From Callaeas wilsoni (taxonomy: Eukaryota; Chordata; Aves; Passeriformes; Callaeidae), in NCBI GenBank assembly GCA_013398955.1, contig VWPU01002099.1:154425-218424 (forward strand): DNA of 64,000 nt, in the 5' to 3' direction. Numbering within the stretch: the stretch's first letter is position 1; each line of letters opens with the position of its first letter. Both the position numbers and the translations under genes were made by a program. Shown here piece by piece: positions 37,482-49,872 of this stretch. The notes beneath the pieces were generated by a model. That model searched no databases and was not told the origin of the DNA. It saw only the letters and a program-made list of their open reading frames with translations.

Positions 37482-40400
37482 TATATAGATAAATACAGAC
37501 AAAATGTTTTCCAAATATTGAGCTTTGAGGGTTTTTGTTTTTAAACAAATATTACATGAGAAAATCATGTGTTTTTATTGAGTGTACCAATATCACCCTG
37601 CAATTTTGGTGCAAACTGATCAAATTCTCCTGCTGATCCCCAACTGATCAATATTTACTAGAAGAGTATGAAGAACAACTGAACAATTTCAGTAGTACTA
37701 AATAATTTCAAGGACTACTGAAGAATGTTCTTCTACATAGACAAGGCTTTCACAGTACAACTGCTTAATATTCCAGAAATACGTATGCAGTGATAATTCT
37801 GTTTAAACATTTACCTAAGTAAGGCCCCTGCTCCATCAGAGCACAATACATTTGGAAACAAAGCTTCTCACATGATAATAGTCTGCTTCTGCCCTACATC
37901 CATCTGGCACAGGAACAACACCTTTCTTTATAGACAAGGCACCCAAGTAAGTAGGCAAGATCTTGAACCTCAGTGCCCAGCCGTGTAATTTTGATAGGCA
38001 GGCTAAGGAGGGAGCAACCAATTTCCATCTGTACACAAGCAAACAGGCAGAAGAGAGCAGAATGTTCATAACTAAGCAGAATGTGCCAAATATTGAGCTA
38101 TCATTAGTTGAAAGCAAATCTTCAAATGCTTTGAAATCCCAAGCCTTCCCCCTCAATAGCTGCAAATAAGCCATTTTCTCCCAGTTCCACACCAAACCCA
38201 ACACCAGTGAAAAATCCTTACCTGTGTTTCAACAGCCAGAGTTACAAATACTCACAGAAAGAAGTGGTATTAATATAAAGTCCTTGTGCAAAGCAAATAA
38301 GTGGGTCTGAAACTATTTAACCACCAAACATGCAACTATTAATTATTAAGGAAAACTGACAACACAGGAAATGTTTCTTTGAAATTGAAGTGAGGTACTA
38401 GAAAAGAAGTTGTGCAAAACAAATGGTTTGATCAGTCTTTGCCATTGTGGTTCAGTTTTTCTCCTCTGTACTTCAGGTCTCAAAGCCTAAACAAAGAATA
38501 ACAAAACCTATTTGATGGGTTCCCATCAGAGAAAGACAGTATAAGAGCTACAGAAATACTTGTAAATAGCATTGCCCGTTATTGTTCTCTATCAGTATAT
38601 AGCACACCATGCTAAATCCAATGCATGTGAACAATAGAGTGGATTCAATTTCCATGCAAAAAAACACAATTCATTATGCTGACTGCAAACTGTATGGCAT
38701 GGAGGGGAGCAGGAATCAATGAAAAGCAGGGTTGTTTGATTATATGCACAGATTTAACTGCTGACATAAATATGTACTCTTCAAAATCAGGTGTACAAAA
38801 GGCTTTCATGAATCTTTCTTTTAGTGACTAATAACAATAAAAGTGACAGTGTCTGGCTACATATAGATTATAAAGGAGCAACTATAAACACTAACATCTC
38901 AAGAGCAAAGAAAAGAGTTTCAGTCTCTTTACTAGCAAGGAACACAGGAAAATAAAATTACAAAGATCTTCACATAACCGAACTGTATTACACTTGATGG
39001 CAATAGCTTCCACCTTTACCATATTTTCAACAGTCCCCAGAAGCAAGGAGAGCAGTGGTGGCCTAATCCCTTAAATATGGAACAGAGACAAGTAACAGAC
39101 ACTTGTCTTTGGCATACATTTATTGCTGCAGTAACGTAATAGATGACACCACAGAAACCGTAAAGTTGCAAGATCTCCTCTAGGAAATAATCCGTAGTGC
39201 CATAGGAAAACTCATTCACAGTAAATTATTTACATCACTGTTATTCTTAGAGCCCCCAAATGCCACTAGTTCAGGCATATGCAAAAGTGCATAACTGGAC
39301 TCTGATTCAGCTGGTGAATGGTGGAAAGGGGGTAGTAACTGCTATATGGCCTTTTCCCAGTGAAAAAGATTCTTCATCCTTTAAAAAAAAAAAACTAAAA
39401 ATAACTCATTCTCTTCCAGCATATCCACTCCTGCATAGACAGAGTTTCCAATTGAAATTTCTGCAGTCTAAATAATATCTCACATCTTCCATCCTAGTCT
39501 TACAATCTGCAGCAGAGATATGAAGACAACAAACCAGAAGAGTGCAGACAAAAATCCCAAATTCTGCATTTATCAAATATCACCCCTACTCTTCTTTTGT
39601 CCTTCATGTGAAGAATAGTAAAAAGCCCACACTAATAAAATTATAAACATTTGCTTGGAAGTATGAGGTGGAGGGGGTAAATATAGCTTCACGTTTTTTC
39701 ATAATGTCTGCCTCCCAAACAGGAACAGGGACTCCTCACTAAAGTGCAGAGATTATTATTTTTTAATCATTATTTTTATCATTATTTTGCAAGCAGAGAC
39801 AAAGAAACATATTGAAAAGGTTACTTTCGAGGCTGGTCCCTTTTGGAAGAACAAAACCATTACTTGACCAGAAAACTCAGTGTCTCATTCACATTTCCTA
39901 AAGTTTTGTATCTAATAGTGAAAAAGCTTCCCTCCCATTAAAATCGGAATAAAACCAAATTAAGTAAACCAGTCATGGATGTGTTTTCAGATTGGCTTCA
40001 GCTCTACAGAGACACATCAAAAGTGAAGAGGCCATGCAGAATAGTGATGTATTGAGAAATTTCCAGTAATAAATAATACCACAATTCTTTGATTTTGAGG
40101 CATTCCTAGACGAGCAACTGACAAGACCTGACAAATACCTTGTTCAAACCAAAGGGATTTCTAGGCTAAACCAGATCTGGCCTAAATCCTGACTACAGCT
40201 CTGCTTCTTAGGGTCCTTGGGTCTAATCCTTTGCATATTTTATCTTTGTTGGCTCAGATTTGCTGGCAGTTTGCTGCTTTGTTCTGGTTTTAAAAGACTC
40301 TGAAGAAGGAACAAACACTAATTAGAACATTTACAGTGGAACAGGTTAAAGTTTTCACCTGGAAGATATCCAAGACATAGTGGGATTAGTTTCTAGATAA

Positions 40401-43400
40401 AGCAGCTGAAATTAAAATCTTGGCCTTTCAAAACTGAAAATGGGAAACTTCTATGCAATTTTGTTGTGCAGTATGACCAAAACACCCCAGTCTTGTTCTA
40501 ACGTGGAGGAAAAAATTGGACAAAACCTGTAATCCCTAAAAACTGCTCAGAATCAGAACTGTTCTCTCTGTTCATTTTTCATAAAATACTCAATAAGATA
40601 CTCAATACACCATAGTGTATGAAATTAAACTGTTTTATTATAATTTTGAGGGGGAAAAAATGAAGAAACCTACTAAATCATTACTTAGACACTTGTTTTT
40701 CACTGCAAGTACAGAAATCAAAAGTTACTTTCAAGAGCTCTTAAATTTTAAATCCTTCAATAACATTTTGAAGTAGAACCTCCAGGACTACATTGCTTGA
40801 TCTCATCTGAAACTGTGACACCAGCATGTTTTGAGGATGTAGCAGAGCTGGGCTCACTCTAGCACACAGATGTTCTTATGCCAGAGACATCACCAGACTC
40901 ATGTGCTCTAACAAAATAAGGATGAAAGGAAGTATTACCTTGGGACCTTCCTTTGTTTCTTCATGCTTTACCAAGATATCTTCCTCTATAATTTGCATAA
41001 AACTAATTATGGGCTTTTTGAAGTAAAAGATCTTTTTGAATCAGGTCTTATGGGCTTTGCCATATATGCATTTTTTCAAACTCTAAGCCAGGCTCCACAT
41101 TAGCTCAGTCACCCCTTAAACATAATTACCTAACAATCTAGAAAAGTACCAACTATATGCAATAAAAGTACAAGCATAAGAAATATTATTACTTCTAAAC
41201 ACAAATCAAATACCAGTGTTAACTCCTCATAGTGCTGAAATAGTATGTGTAAGGAAAGAATTATATATTCCTTAAAAATTACTGTCCTCATTAATTAAAT
41301 CCTCCAGATGTATTTCACAGACCTTGTCTGTCCCTAACCATCTTCTTTTATGTTCCTTAATGCAACATTGCCAGATAGTCAGAGTTTCCAGTGGGGACAC
41401 TGGCATGCTTTTGTACCTAATGTACCAAACCAAATGCCCATCAGAGATTCACAAATCCCATGGAGGGGCTTACATTTGAAAATCAAACTCTGAGTCTGAA
41501 GATCAAAACAAGTAATGAGCACATATGACTGTGTCTTTGCCAGATTAAGTGATTTTATCACGTTTTTTGATTTAAAAAGAACAGTGACACTGCCGGTATT
41601 TTGCAGGACATCGCCTGCAGAAAGTAGTTTTAAAAAGTTGCATTTTAGAAAAAAAAAAACCAGATTTTGCAACTTTTTTGAATTGATGCTGCATCTGGTA
41701 ATTCTTTATAGTCTATACATACAGCTAGTACCACAGACGTGGGTAGGAATGGATCATAATATACCAAGACTTGCAATAGAAAGGCCAAAGACCCAACTGC
41801 AATTTGACATGGCAAAAATAAAAAAAAAAAAACAAAACAACATAGCACTGCCAGTGCCTTGGCCCTGCAGGAGTGCAAAGAACTTGTTAATTGGGATCCC
41901 CAGGTGCTCCCAAGCAGGTCCTCATGCTGTACATTACAACACAAACTACAGCTCCCCCATGGTCTCTGCCAGACTTGGCAAAGAGAACAGGAAAGGAAAA
42001 AGAGTTTTCCCTCCTGATTTCCATATCTGGCACAACAGGTTAACACACCAATACACCCAATCATCTCCCCAAACAAACCCATCTCTATTAAAAGCCAAGT
42101 TTGAAGCTTGACAAAGAGATTAACACTGTCATCCTGACCATCACTATGGCTGAAGGGGGACACCCTGGCTCTGGCTCAATACAGGTGATAGACGCCTTAC
42201 ACTTTTATTCCATTACTGACTTGGGATATGATGAACACAGACTATGAGAGTTGAGGTGAGGATTTCACTGCTTTTCACCTCTCATTTCTCCTCAAGCCCT
42301 CACCTTCTCAGAACATTGTAATTGCTGACAAGACTTTTTTCTGCCATTTCTACTACACATACATAGTTCGTGAAATCCTTGTATATTCTCAGACCTTTAT
42401 TCTCCTGTTTGTACTTATTGATTTCAATTCTTCTCCACTACTGTCTTCTCACAATCAAGTTATTAGTATGAAGTATTTTAAACTCATCTGTGTCGAAGAG
42501 TCATGGAAAAGCAAACTACATCATCTTAAAGGTTTGATAGTTTCATGTTGGCCCAAATGAATTTTCTGCAAAATACAACATGAAAATCGTCCACTGTAAG
42601 TACTGCTGGGAAAATTCATCTTGTTCCACTGAAAATAACATATTCAAAAGTTAAAAATAAAGTCTTTCAAGAAAAATAATCTAAATGGGGGTAAGACTTC
42701 CCCCTCTCGTTTGTATTTATGAAGTTTAAACTTTCCCTGTAGGTTTAAATCTCTTCCCACTCGTCTTTTCTTTTCCAGCCAGAAAACCAACAGCATTGAG
42801 GTCCCAGTGATGAGGAATGACTCACCAGCAACTGCTGAGTCACAATCACACCAAATACACTCTTACATCTTGATGGAACATCAAATTCAATAGCTTTGCT
42901 TAGTCACTTGAGCTTGCCCTAATTCCTATGATTCACTCAATTTCAGAACTTTGATTTCTGATTTCTTGTTTTTGCTCGCAATATATATTCAGTTGTATAA
43001 CTCTTATACAGCTCTCGAAGCAAAATTGTTGCAAGCCGTCACTAACCCTCAGTCAGATCCCAGGCTTCAGACACAAGGTGTGTCACTTATCAAATCCAAG
43101 CGGCCAATATGCCACAGTGCACCTTGGATTAATTTGGAAGTGCTGATCTCCCACTCCTCGCACACCTACAGAGAATTCCAGCTGACATCGGAAGATACAT
43201 GCATTAGGATTTCATCTTGTCCTGACTCATGCCAGCAACAACCTACCATCAGCTAAAAGTGTGACCTTTCTCTGGGAGGGCTCCTCAGCCTGACAAGGTA
43301 AGACTCAAGAAGCGAGTGCTCAGCAGTTTATGCAGAGGGTGAGGTATTTGACCATGATTAAACAAGCCAATGTTGGAGTGACAGATTTCCGATTCCTTAA

Positions 43401-45402
43401 TCATTTCAGCTTGTTACCTTTTGTCCTGTCTGAAGGTAGATAAAGCAAAATTACTTTACCCAAACTGTTTATCCAACTACTTATATGTGGAAGAAGCTAA
43501 GTTTGGCCTAAGGTAATAAATTTATTTCTCTCCACAGAAACTGACAGCAATGTTTTATCTAATTACTCCTAGTATTTCAGCCATAATCCAGAGAACTTCT
43601 CTAAAAGGTTGCAGGCAGGCTAGCACGGGGGGATGAAGGAAACTCATCACGGAGAGAAGGAAAGGCAGACGCAGGGAATAGGTTTCTGATGAGTACCACA
43701 TTGCAGTACCTACAGGAGGCAATTATCACTACACTGTTATTTATTCTTCTGTCTTCAGGCACAGTTTTTGTGCTTCCTCACTGTGCATTTCTGCAGCAGC
43801 TGCACTTACAATGGTTGTGCTGGATTAGTGGTTAATAAGCCTGTTAATGCTGAAGGCACTCAGCCCGTTAGGTACATTTGGAACAGTTTCCCTTATGAAA
43901 AGATACTGTGAGAAAGGCAGGGGTCATCTCTGGGGATTTCTGTGAATAAAACAGACCACACAAAATCATATAGAGTTCACAGAAATCCTACAATAAAGGT
44001 TATATGTCTTTACCCTTGCTGAAAGAACTACAGCTTTGAAGCTTCTTTGGCTAGCTATTCTAACTTTAACAGTCAATAAAGTACGAAAAATAAAAAAAAG
44101 CCAAGTGAAAAAATAAATATTTAACCTTTTGTCATAACAAATGAAGTGTAGGTCATATGTTCTCCATACACTGCAAGTTCTTAAGTCCTCCTCCATGTGC
44201 TTACTATGATACTACATTTTTTAAAGAAGCTTACCTTAGTTACAAGCTCTTTTCTCTAAAATATTATCCTTCTCCATTATATATTCTAATGTAAGCAAAT
44301 TAAAGGCATATCTCAATCGGTCTAAAGAACTCTGCAAGAAGTGCCTTTCCTACAGGTACCTGAGATTCATAAAACTATCCTGACACTATTGCTCTAGACA
44401 TCCAAGATCTACCCCTAAAACAGGAAGCAAAGACAGCCACAACAAAAATAATTCTACCTCTCCCTTCCCACCTCCACCGAATTACTGAATGTCTGTATCA
44501 GTGTGAGCATGAAACAAAATGTTTCAAGAGAAGAAATAAGCGATCCACCCCAAAGCAAATCATATCTTGGTGTCTTAACACTCACCTGGTTCTGGTGACT
44601 GGCCTGATGCAGGTAGGGGATAAGCCTGAATCCAGGCCTCACACTATGGTGCAAAGAATGCTGTGGTGGGTAGAGTAAAAGCAACCTTTGCATCTACATG
44701 TCCTTTTAAAATTCCATTTTACTCAAAAGATGAAAAAGTTTAGTTCAAACATAACTATCTTGAAGCTTTAGACAGAAAGAAGTCAATTTTTGACATACTG
44801 ATTTTGTTTCTGCTGAGAACAATACTTCAGCATGAAAATACCAAGCAATTTTATCAAAAACTGCCACCTCCTTTGTATAGAAATACAAAACGCCACCTTG
44901 CTCAAAAGATATGTACTTGTATTTCTAATTATCAGTGCCAGCAGCTGCGGGGCAGCCAATACCTCTGTTCTTTTCAGAGCTTTGACATGATAAATGTTGG
45001 AGAGCTGCTACTGATATCAAAACTGACCAGCAGGACCACATCTGGAGAGAAAAACAGGCAGAAGATCAGGACAAAAGCAGTAAATACTACACGTATGGGA
45101 TGCTTTTATATGCCTTATTTATTCAAACTGTAAAAAGACACCTTCTAAAATCCTCAAATCCTGTTTTTAACAAGGCTGTCTGCTCATGCAGCTCAGTGAC
45201 CTTGGTACACAGTAAAAGCCAATACAGTTACTGAAGACTGATTTCAATAACTTTCTGGAAAGGGTCCAAAGCAGCTTCTGCAGTCTCTGCATCAAAGACA
45301 ACAGAGAAAAAGGAAGGCAGAAAGTAGGTGCTCTTAAATCTGGTGTAAGACTTGTGCAGCTTTCTGCAACAACTTCCTTATAACATATTTTCTATGGGCA
45401 GG
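37482..45402. other. Non-coding stretch, no gene recognised
   Basis: About 8 kb of unique AT-rich DNA with A-tracts near 39382 and 41820. The longest open frame of the window (198 codons, 41515-42111) lies here but has an equally long frame antisense to it and no splice context, so I do not call it. Confidence 0.5.
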
Positions 45403-45799
45403 TGTCCTGGTTCCCACCAGGACAGGGTTACATTTTTCCAGTATCTGGGAGGGGGCATGGCCAGGACAGGAAGGAAAAAGACTCTCTTCCAAGGAGAAGA
45501 GACTCCTTCCATGGTGCAGGGAGCTGTCCAGTATTGTCTGTTATTGATTGTGCTTTCCATGTGAATAATTTACTTTCTTGCACCCTCTGTCATTAGTATT
45601 GTTGCTGTTACTGTTTGTTTTCTTGTCTGTTGCTGTTTCCAGTAAATTGTTCTTATCTCAATCAATGATCTTTGCCTTTGGGCCTCCAATTCGCCTCTCC
45701 ATCCCAAAGTGGGGAAGGGAATGACAAAAGTGAGGGAACAAGGCAGTATGGTTGTGGTGGGAGTACGAAACTGGGGAATACCATTCCTAAACCATGACA
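45403..45799 (+). mobile_element. Solo ERV LTR, 397 bp
   Basis: The element begins TGTCCTGGTTCCCACC and ends CCTAAACCATGACA, the TG...CA ends expected of a retroviral LTR and shared with common passerine LTRs. The stretch AGTAAATTGTTCTTATCTCA marks the R/U5-type region seen in that group. Both ends look intact and no internal retroviral sequence flanks it, so it is a solo LTR left by recombination. No matching target-site duplication is visible (GCAGG before, GGACT after). A truncated relative is at 30507-30660. Frames inside it are not genes. Confidence 0.85.
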
Positions 45800-48552
45800 G
45801 GACTATCAGGCAGCTACACCCCACCTACTACTTACCATAGCTACACACTGGGGTTAGCAACAAACTACCACATTTCTACTCTTGCACCAAACAGTACAAT
45901 GTTTGCTTAACTACAATTTTTTCTAATCAGTGGAAGAGCTTTACCTCGGAGTTGTGGGGTTTTGTCTGTTATTGTCAAGGGAAAGTGCTGCAATGCTGGT
46001 GTTTTGCTTTTTAAAACACTCCATTACTAAGTATTTGCTAGTTTAAATATAGCTATCCATTCAGCTACCAAAATATTTTATTCTATCACTGGACCCATCA
46101 CAGCAAAGGCAAAAAAAAAAAAAACAACATGCCAACCAACACTGGTAATCTGTGCAGTAGCCAAGTGTACCAGGATATTAGTTTATACACAGAAATGAGG
46201 ATCTTCTTATTCAGAATGCAAATCTCTTCAATCCTTAAGTGCTCCATCAGGAGTCTTGGACTGCACCTCTCTGCACACAATTTAAGCTGCTTTCTGCAGG
46301 ATGCCAAATATATATTCACAGAGACAGAGCATTACTAAAACAAATATCAAGCCACAAACAAAACCAGACTTTAACCAATGATTGAACAGAGCCAGTTCAG
46401 TCTCTTCGGTGATAGAAATGGTCTTGATGTCTTTTCACATCTCACTGGAAACTATTTAAACAATGGCCTTTTCATATCTTTGTTCACACAGATCTTTCTG
46501 TGAAATATTTACCCATGACCAAGTGGACTATATTGCTTATTCACAATTGGTCAAGTAGTGCTTTTTGTGTTCACTGGATGTGCAATGTTTGCAATGAGCT
46601 TGAGGTAAAGAAGCTTGTCAAAACTCCAGAGAATAAAATCTGGACAGATCAAGGTTCACCAGTCTGTTAGCAGGGGGAAAAAGAAAATTTAAAAAAATTA
46701 AAAAATCACAGCTTTTTAAGATTTCAGTCCTGGCTTCAGAGCAAACTCCTTCAGAAAGATAGGTAAGTGCACCCTCAGGTCCCTTAAGGGACCAGCAAGA
46801 CTTTGGAACAGGTCTGAGAGATGTGACACATCAAGAATTCATTATGATGCTGATGTCAAACCCCTTATCAGATGTGCCCATCTAGGAGAAAAGCTACCTA
46901 CATGGTTACAGATAAGGTCTAAAACCTGTAGTTCATTCCTTTTAAAACTGCCAGAATTACAACACTAAGTACTCATCATTATTCCTGGGGGCTCTCTGTA
47001 CTGCATTTATTTTAAAAAGCAAACAAACACCAACTAAAACAAACACCCAAAAAAAAATTTTAAAAACCAGAAAAACCCAAATCAAAGAAAATAGCTTAAG
47101 GGGTAACTTGCATTTCTGAGTCAAATTGCAACTTCAAATGCTGTAAAAAAGAATCCATTTCTCTCTATACACCCTCTTAATTAGTTACCAAGTTTTGTCT
47201 TTTTGTCATCAAACATTTCCTTTTCAGGCTTTCATGGGGCACAGGGAAAAAGACATTTCTCAAGCAGAGACAGAATGATGTCTAACCTTGTCAGCTGATT
47301 GTCAGAATTCTGACAGATGTCACATACATATTAGCAGGTAGGAGATCGGAATTAAGGGGGGGAAACAAAATCAGGATGCTCTTGTTGAAGTCATTACCAA
47401 ATACATTGCAGCCAAAACTAACATTTTTTTAATCTGCCAGTTTATCACCTCCTTTAAGTTTCCTATCAAGAGAGACTCTGCTGCACACTTTGCAAATTTG
47501 CAGTTTGGTTTATTTTACTTAAATGGGAAGCAAATGCCACACTTCAAGGGATATCACAGAAAAATAGACAAGATGTCTCTACTCTCTTATTCTTGAAGGT
47601 ATATCTTGACTATGTCCTTTCTTTTGGCCTGTCAACACGAGGCAGAGAAGAGTAATCTGTGAAGTAAGCATTGCTGCAAAACTGAGGTCTTCTCAAAATA
47701 GTCACTGTAACTGCATTGCTGGTTAGACAAGTTTTATCAATTCTGAGTCCATAGCGTCTTTTCTCCCCCACCTTTTCCAAATAATAATGAATACTAGCTA
47801 ATTATAAACTGCTACTTGTCTTACACAACAACAAAGAGGATAAAAAAATCTTAAATAAAAAGTCGTAAAGATATGCTTAATGACATGCTGTAAGCACAAA
47901 GTAGCCAAGGCCAGGGCTTTCATCATGATTTTATTTTGCAAGTATAAGATCACATATATCTTTCATCACATTTGCTCATGCACACTCCTCTTTCCCGACA
48001 GAAGCATTTTTGAGATCAGCGTTTACTACAAAAACTCCAACATTACTACATCTTCCAACATGGACTCCATTGTTTCACCTTCCAATAATACTAAAACAAC
48101 ATCCTGCCATCCTTCTTTAGGATAAAATAAGGTAATATTGCTCTTCTTTTCTGGAACAATGATAAAATCTTACTTCTTTGATTCTGTGCTTGTTCCCTTT
48201 TATGCTCCAGATAACTCATTAAAACTTAACATGTTCTGTCCTCAGTATAAACCTAATAGTTCAACTTTTCTTATTTTCCTACCTTCACTGTAGGTTAAAA
48301 TATTACGCAGTTAAACTCCTAAATACCCTCTGGGCACCACTTAACTCATTTTTACAACAGTGCCAATGAATCCAAGTGCAACCACACTACAAATTCAGAA
48401 TCCTTCCAAGCCAGCAAATAAGAAGGGTGTTTTTCCACAAACAGTTCTAGACAAGAGACAACAGAATCCAAAATTTACATCTTTGCCATCACGAAATAAC
48501 TTTTTTCCAGCATCAGCTTAGAAATCCTTAAACATCATCTAATGGGCACTCT

Positions 48553-48621
48553 AGATTAAAAATATTTTTTAATAATTAAAATTGTCCCAGATTAATTTTT
48601 TTTTAATAATTAAAATTGTCC
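48553..48621. repeat. Tandem duplication of about 34 bp
   Basis: Two adjacent copies (48553-48587 and 48589-48621) both begin AGATTAA and end TAATAATTAAAATTGTCC. They differ mainly in the length of the central T-run. Confidence 0.9.
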
Positions 48622-48821
48622 ACTGAGAGGAAAAGAGAAAATCCAGGTACTTCAGGACTAAAAAAAAAGACACTAAACAAATAGACAAAATTAAAATCCC
48701 CAACAACCAGAAAAAGTGAGTATCTTTTGTAATGGAAAAAGTCCCAGAGTGAAGTAGTACTCAAGTACTTTTCCCAGTACTGAAGACTCAATGAAAAACA
48801 AATACAACAAGAAAGAAGGAG

Positions 48822-48838
48822 AAAAAAAAAAAAAAAAA
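48822..48838. repeat. A17 homopolymer
   Basis: Uninterrupted A-run after an A/G-rich stretch. No retroposed gene is recognised. Confidence 0.9.
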
Positions 48839-49450
48839 CACACGGGAAAAAGAAAAATAGATAGGAACTCACTATTTTATGTTCCTTCTAAAATTTTTAT
48901 ATTATAGAGGTATAACACAGGCTTTATTTTTCTGGCCCAACTGGAAACAAGAAATACAACAAGGAATTTTGAGTTACATATTTTGCATGAAACACCCAAC
49001 TCAGTTTTGTACATGTTAAAGAAAAAGGTATTTATGTAAATATTGAAAATAAATCCGATAAAAAACACTAACGGGCTAGTTGCAGTTCTGCTATCACTCT
49101 AGAAGGATCCTTTGCTGTTTATGTCACCACATTACTGCTCCTAACACAAAAGAGCAGCAACTGTCCCAGCCACCACCTAAAGCTGTGGTGGATACATTTT
49201 GTAAGTAAGCAGGACAACATCTGATGAATAGCCAAGTACAGCAAGCTGAAAGAAGAGCAGTACTGATGACAAGGAGACATCACTGGCAGGAAGAAATGTG
49301 CCATCATCTTACTTTCCAGCTGGGCTCTTCAGACAGTGATGCTCCTGGATTTTCTCTTGTGTACAAGGTGCCATTGACTTCTCTGATCTAATTGCTCAAC
49401 CTAAGTAAAAAAGCTGATGGAGTATTTCAGCTTTTCTGTTATCCGGATTA

Positions 49451-49480
49451 TTATTGAAGCATTTCAATATGCTTCAATAA
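49451..49480. repeat. Perfect 12-bp hairpin with 6-base loop
   Basis: TTATTGAAGCAT (49451-49462) pairs fully with 49469-49480 around TTCAAT. The loop resembles part of the stem word. No T-run follows, and in a eukaryotic context this is not a terminator. Confidence 0.9.
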
Positions 49481-49678
49481 CAGTATGTTATTTGTGCTAT
49501 TCCTGTTTCTTGTTCACCCCCCAGACATAATTGTTACTCTGATAAATCTGTTCTGTAACTATAACAAATGGCCCAGTTACAAATCTCCTACCTTCCTGTA
49601 GTCAGATGGGGGCAAAAACACGGCCTCTTACTCCAAAGTTGCTGTAAACACACCAGCAAGCATATAAAACATTCATAA

Positions 49679-49872
49679 AATCAGAGAATCATTACAGTGG
49701 GAAAAAACCTTTAGGTTCATCGAGTCTAACTGTTAACTCAGCACTACCAAGTCCACCACTAAATTATGTCCCCAAGTACCACACCTAGATATTACTGAAA
49801 CACTTCCAGGGATGGCAATTCCACCACTCCCAATGCTTGACCAATATCCAATCCAAAACTCCCCTGGAACAA
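49679..49872 (-). mobile_element. CR1 LINE 3' fragment with internal gap, minus strand
   Basis: The plus strand follows the reverse complement of a CR1 3' end: CATCGAGTCTAACTGTTAAC, CACCACTAAATTATGTCCCC, CACTTCCAGGGATGGCAATTCCACCACT, then CAATGCTTGACCA joined directly to ATATCCAATCCAAAACTCCC. The usual sequence between those last two blocks is missing. Its wording differs from the copy at 37147, so it is a different CR1 subfamily. Confidence 0.85.

Larger units (their letters stand above)
45800..49450. other. Non-coding stretch with A-tracts
   Basis: Unique AT-rich sequence with an A14 run at 46111-46124, a tandem duplication at 48553-48621 and an A17 run at 48822-48838. No gene is recognised. 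Confidence 0.5.

Noticed and set aside
41515..42163. Longest open frames of the window: 198 codons on plus and 172 codons on minus over the same bases
   Set aside because: Both strands are open across the same AT-rich stretch and an A13 tract is translated as a lysine run. There is no flanking splice signal or recognisable domain. Stop-poor composition explains both.
42748..42840. Strong plus-strand pyrimidine tract ending CTTTTCCAG
   Set aside because: No GT donor with reasonable context follows an open frame.
45352..45824. Four short frames on both strands
   Set aside because: They lie in the solo LTR at 45403-45799 and are by-products of its sequence.
48603..48872. Minus-strand frame with a GDFN word, as in LINE endonucleases
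   Set aside because: The frame is mostly phenylalanine from antisense A-tracts. A single four-residue word without the rest of the endonuclease is not evidence for CR1 coding sequence.
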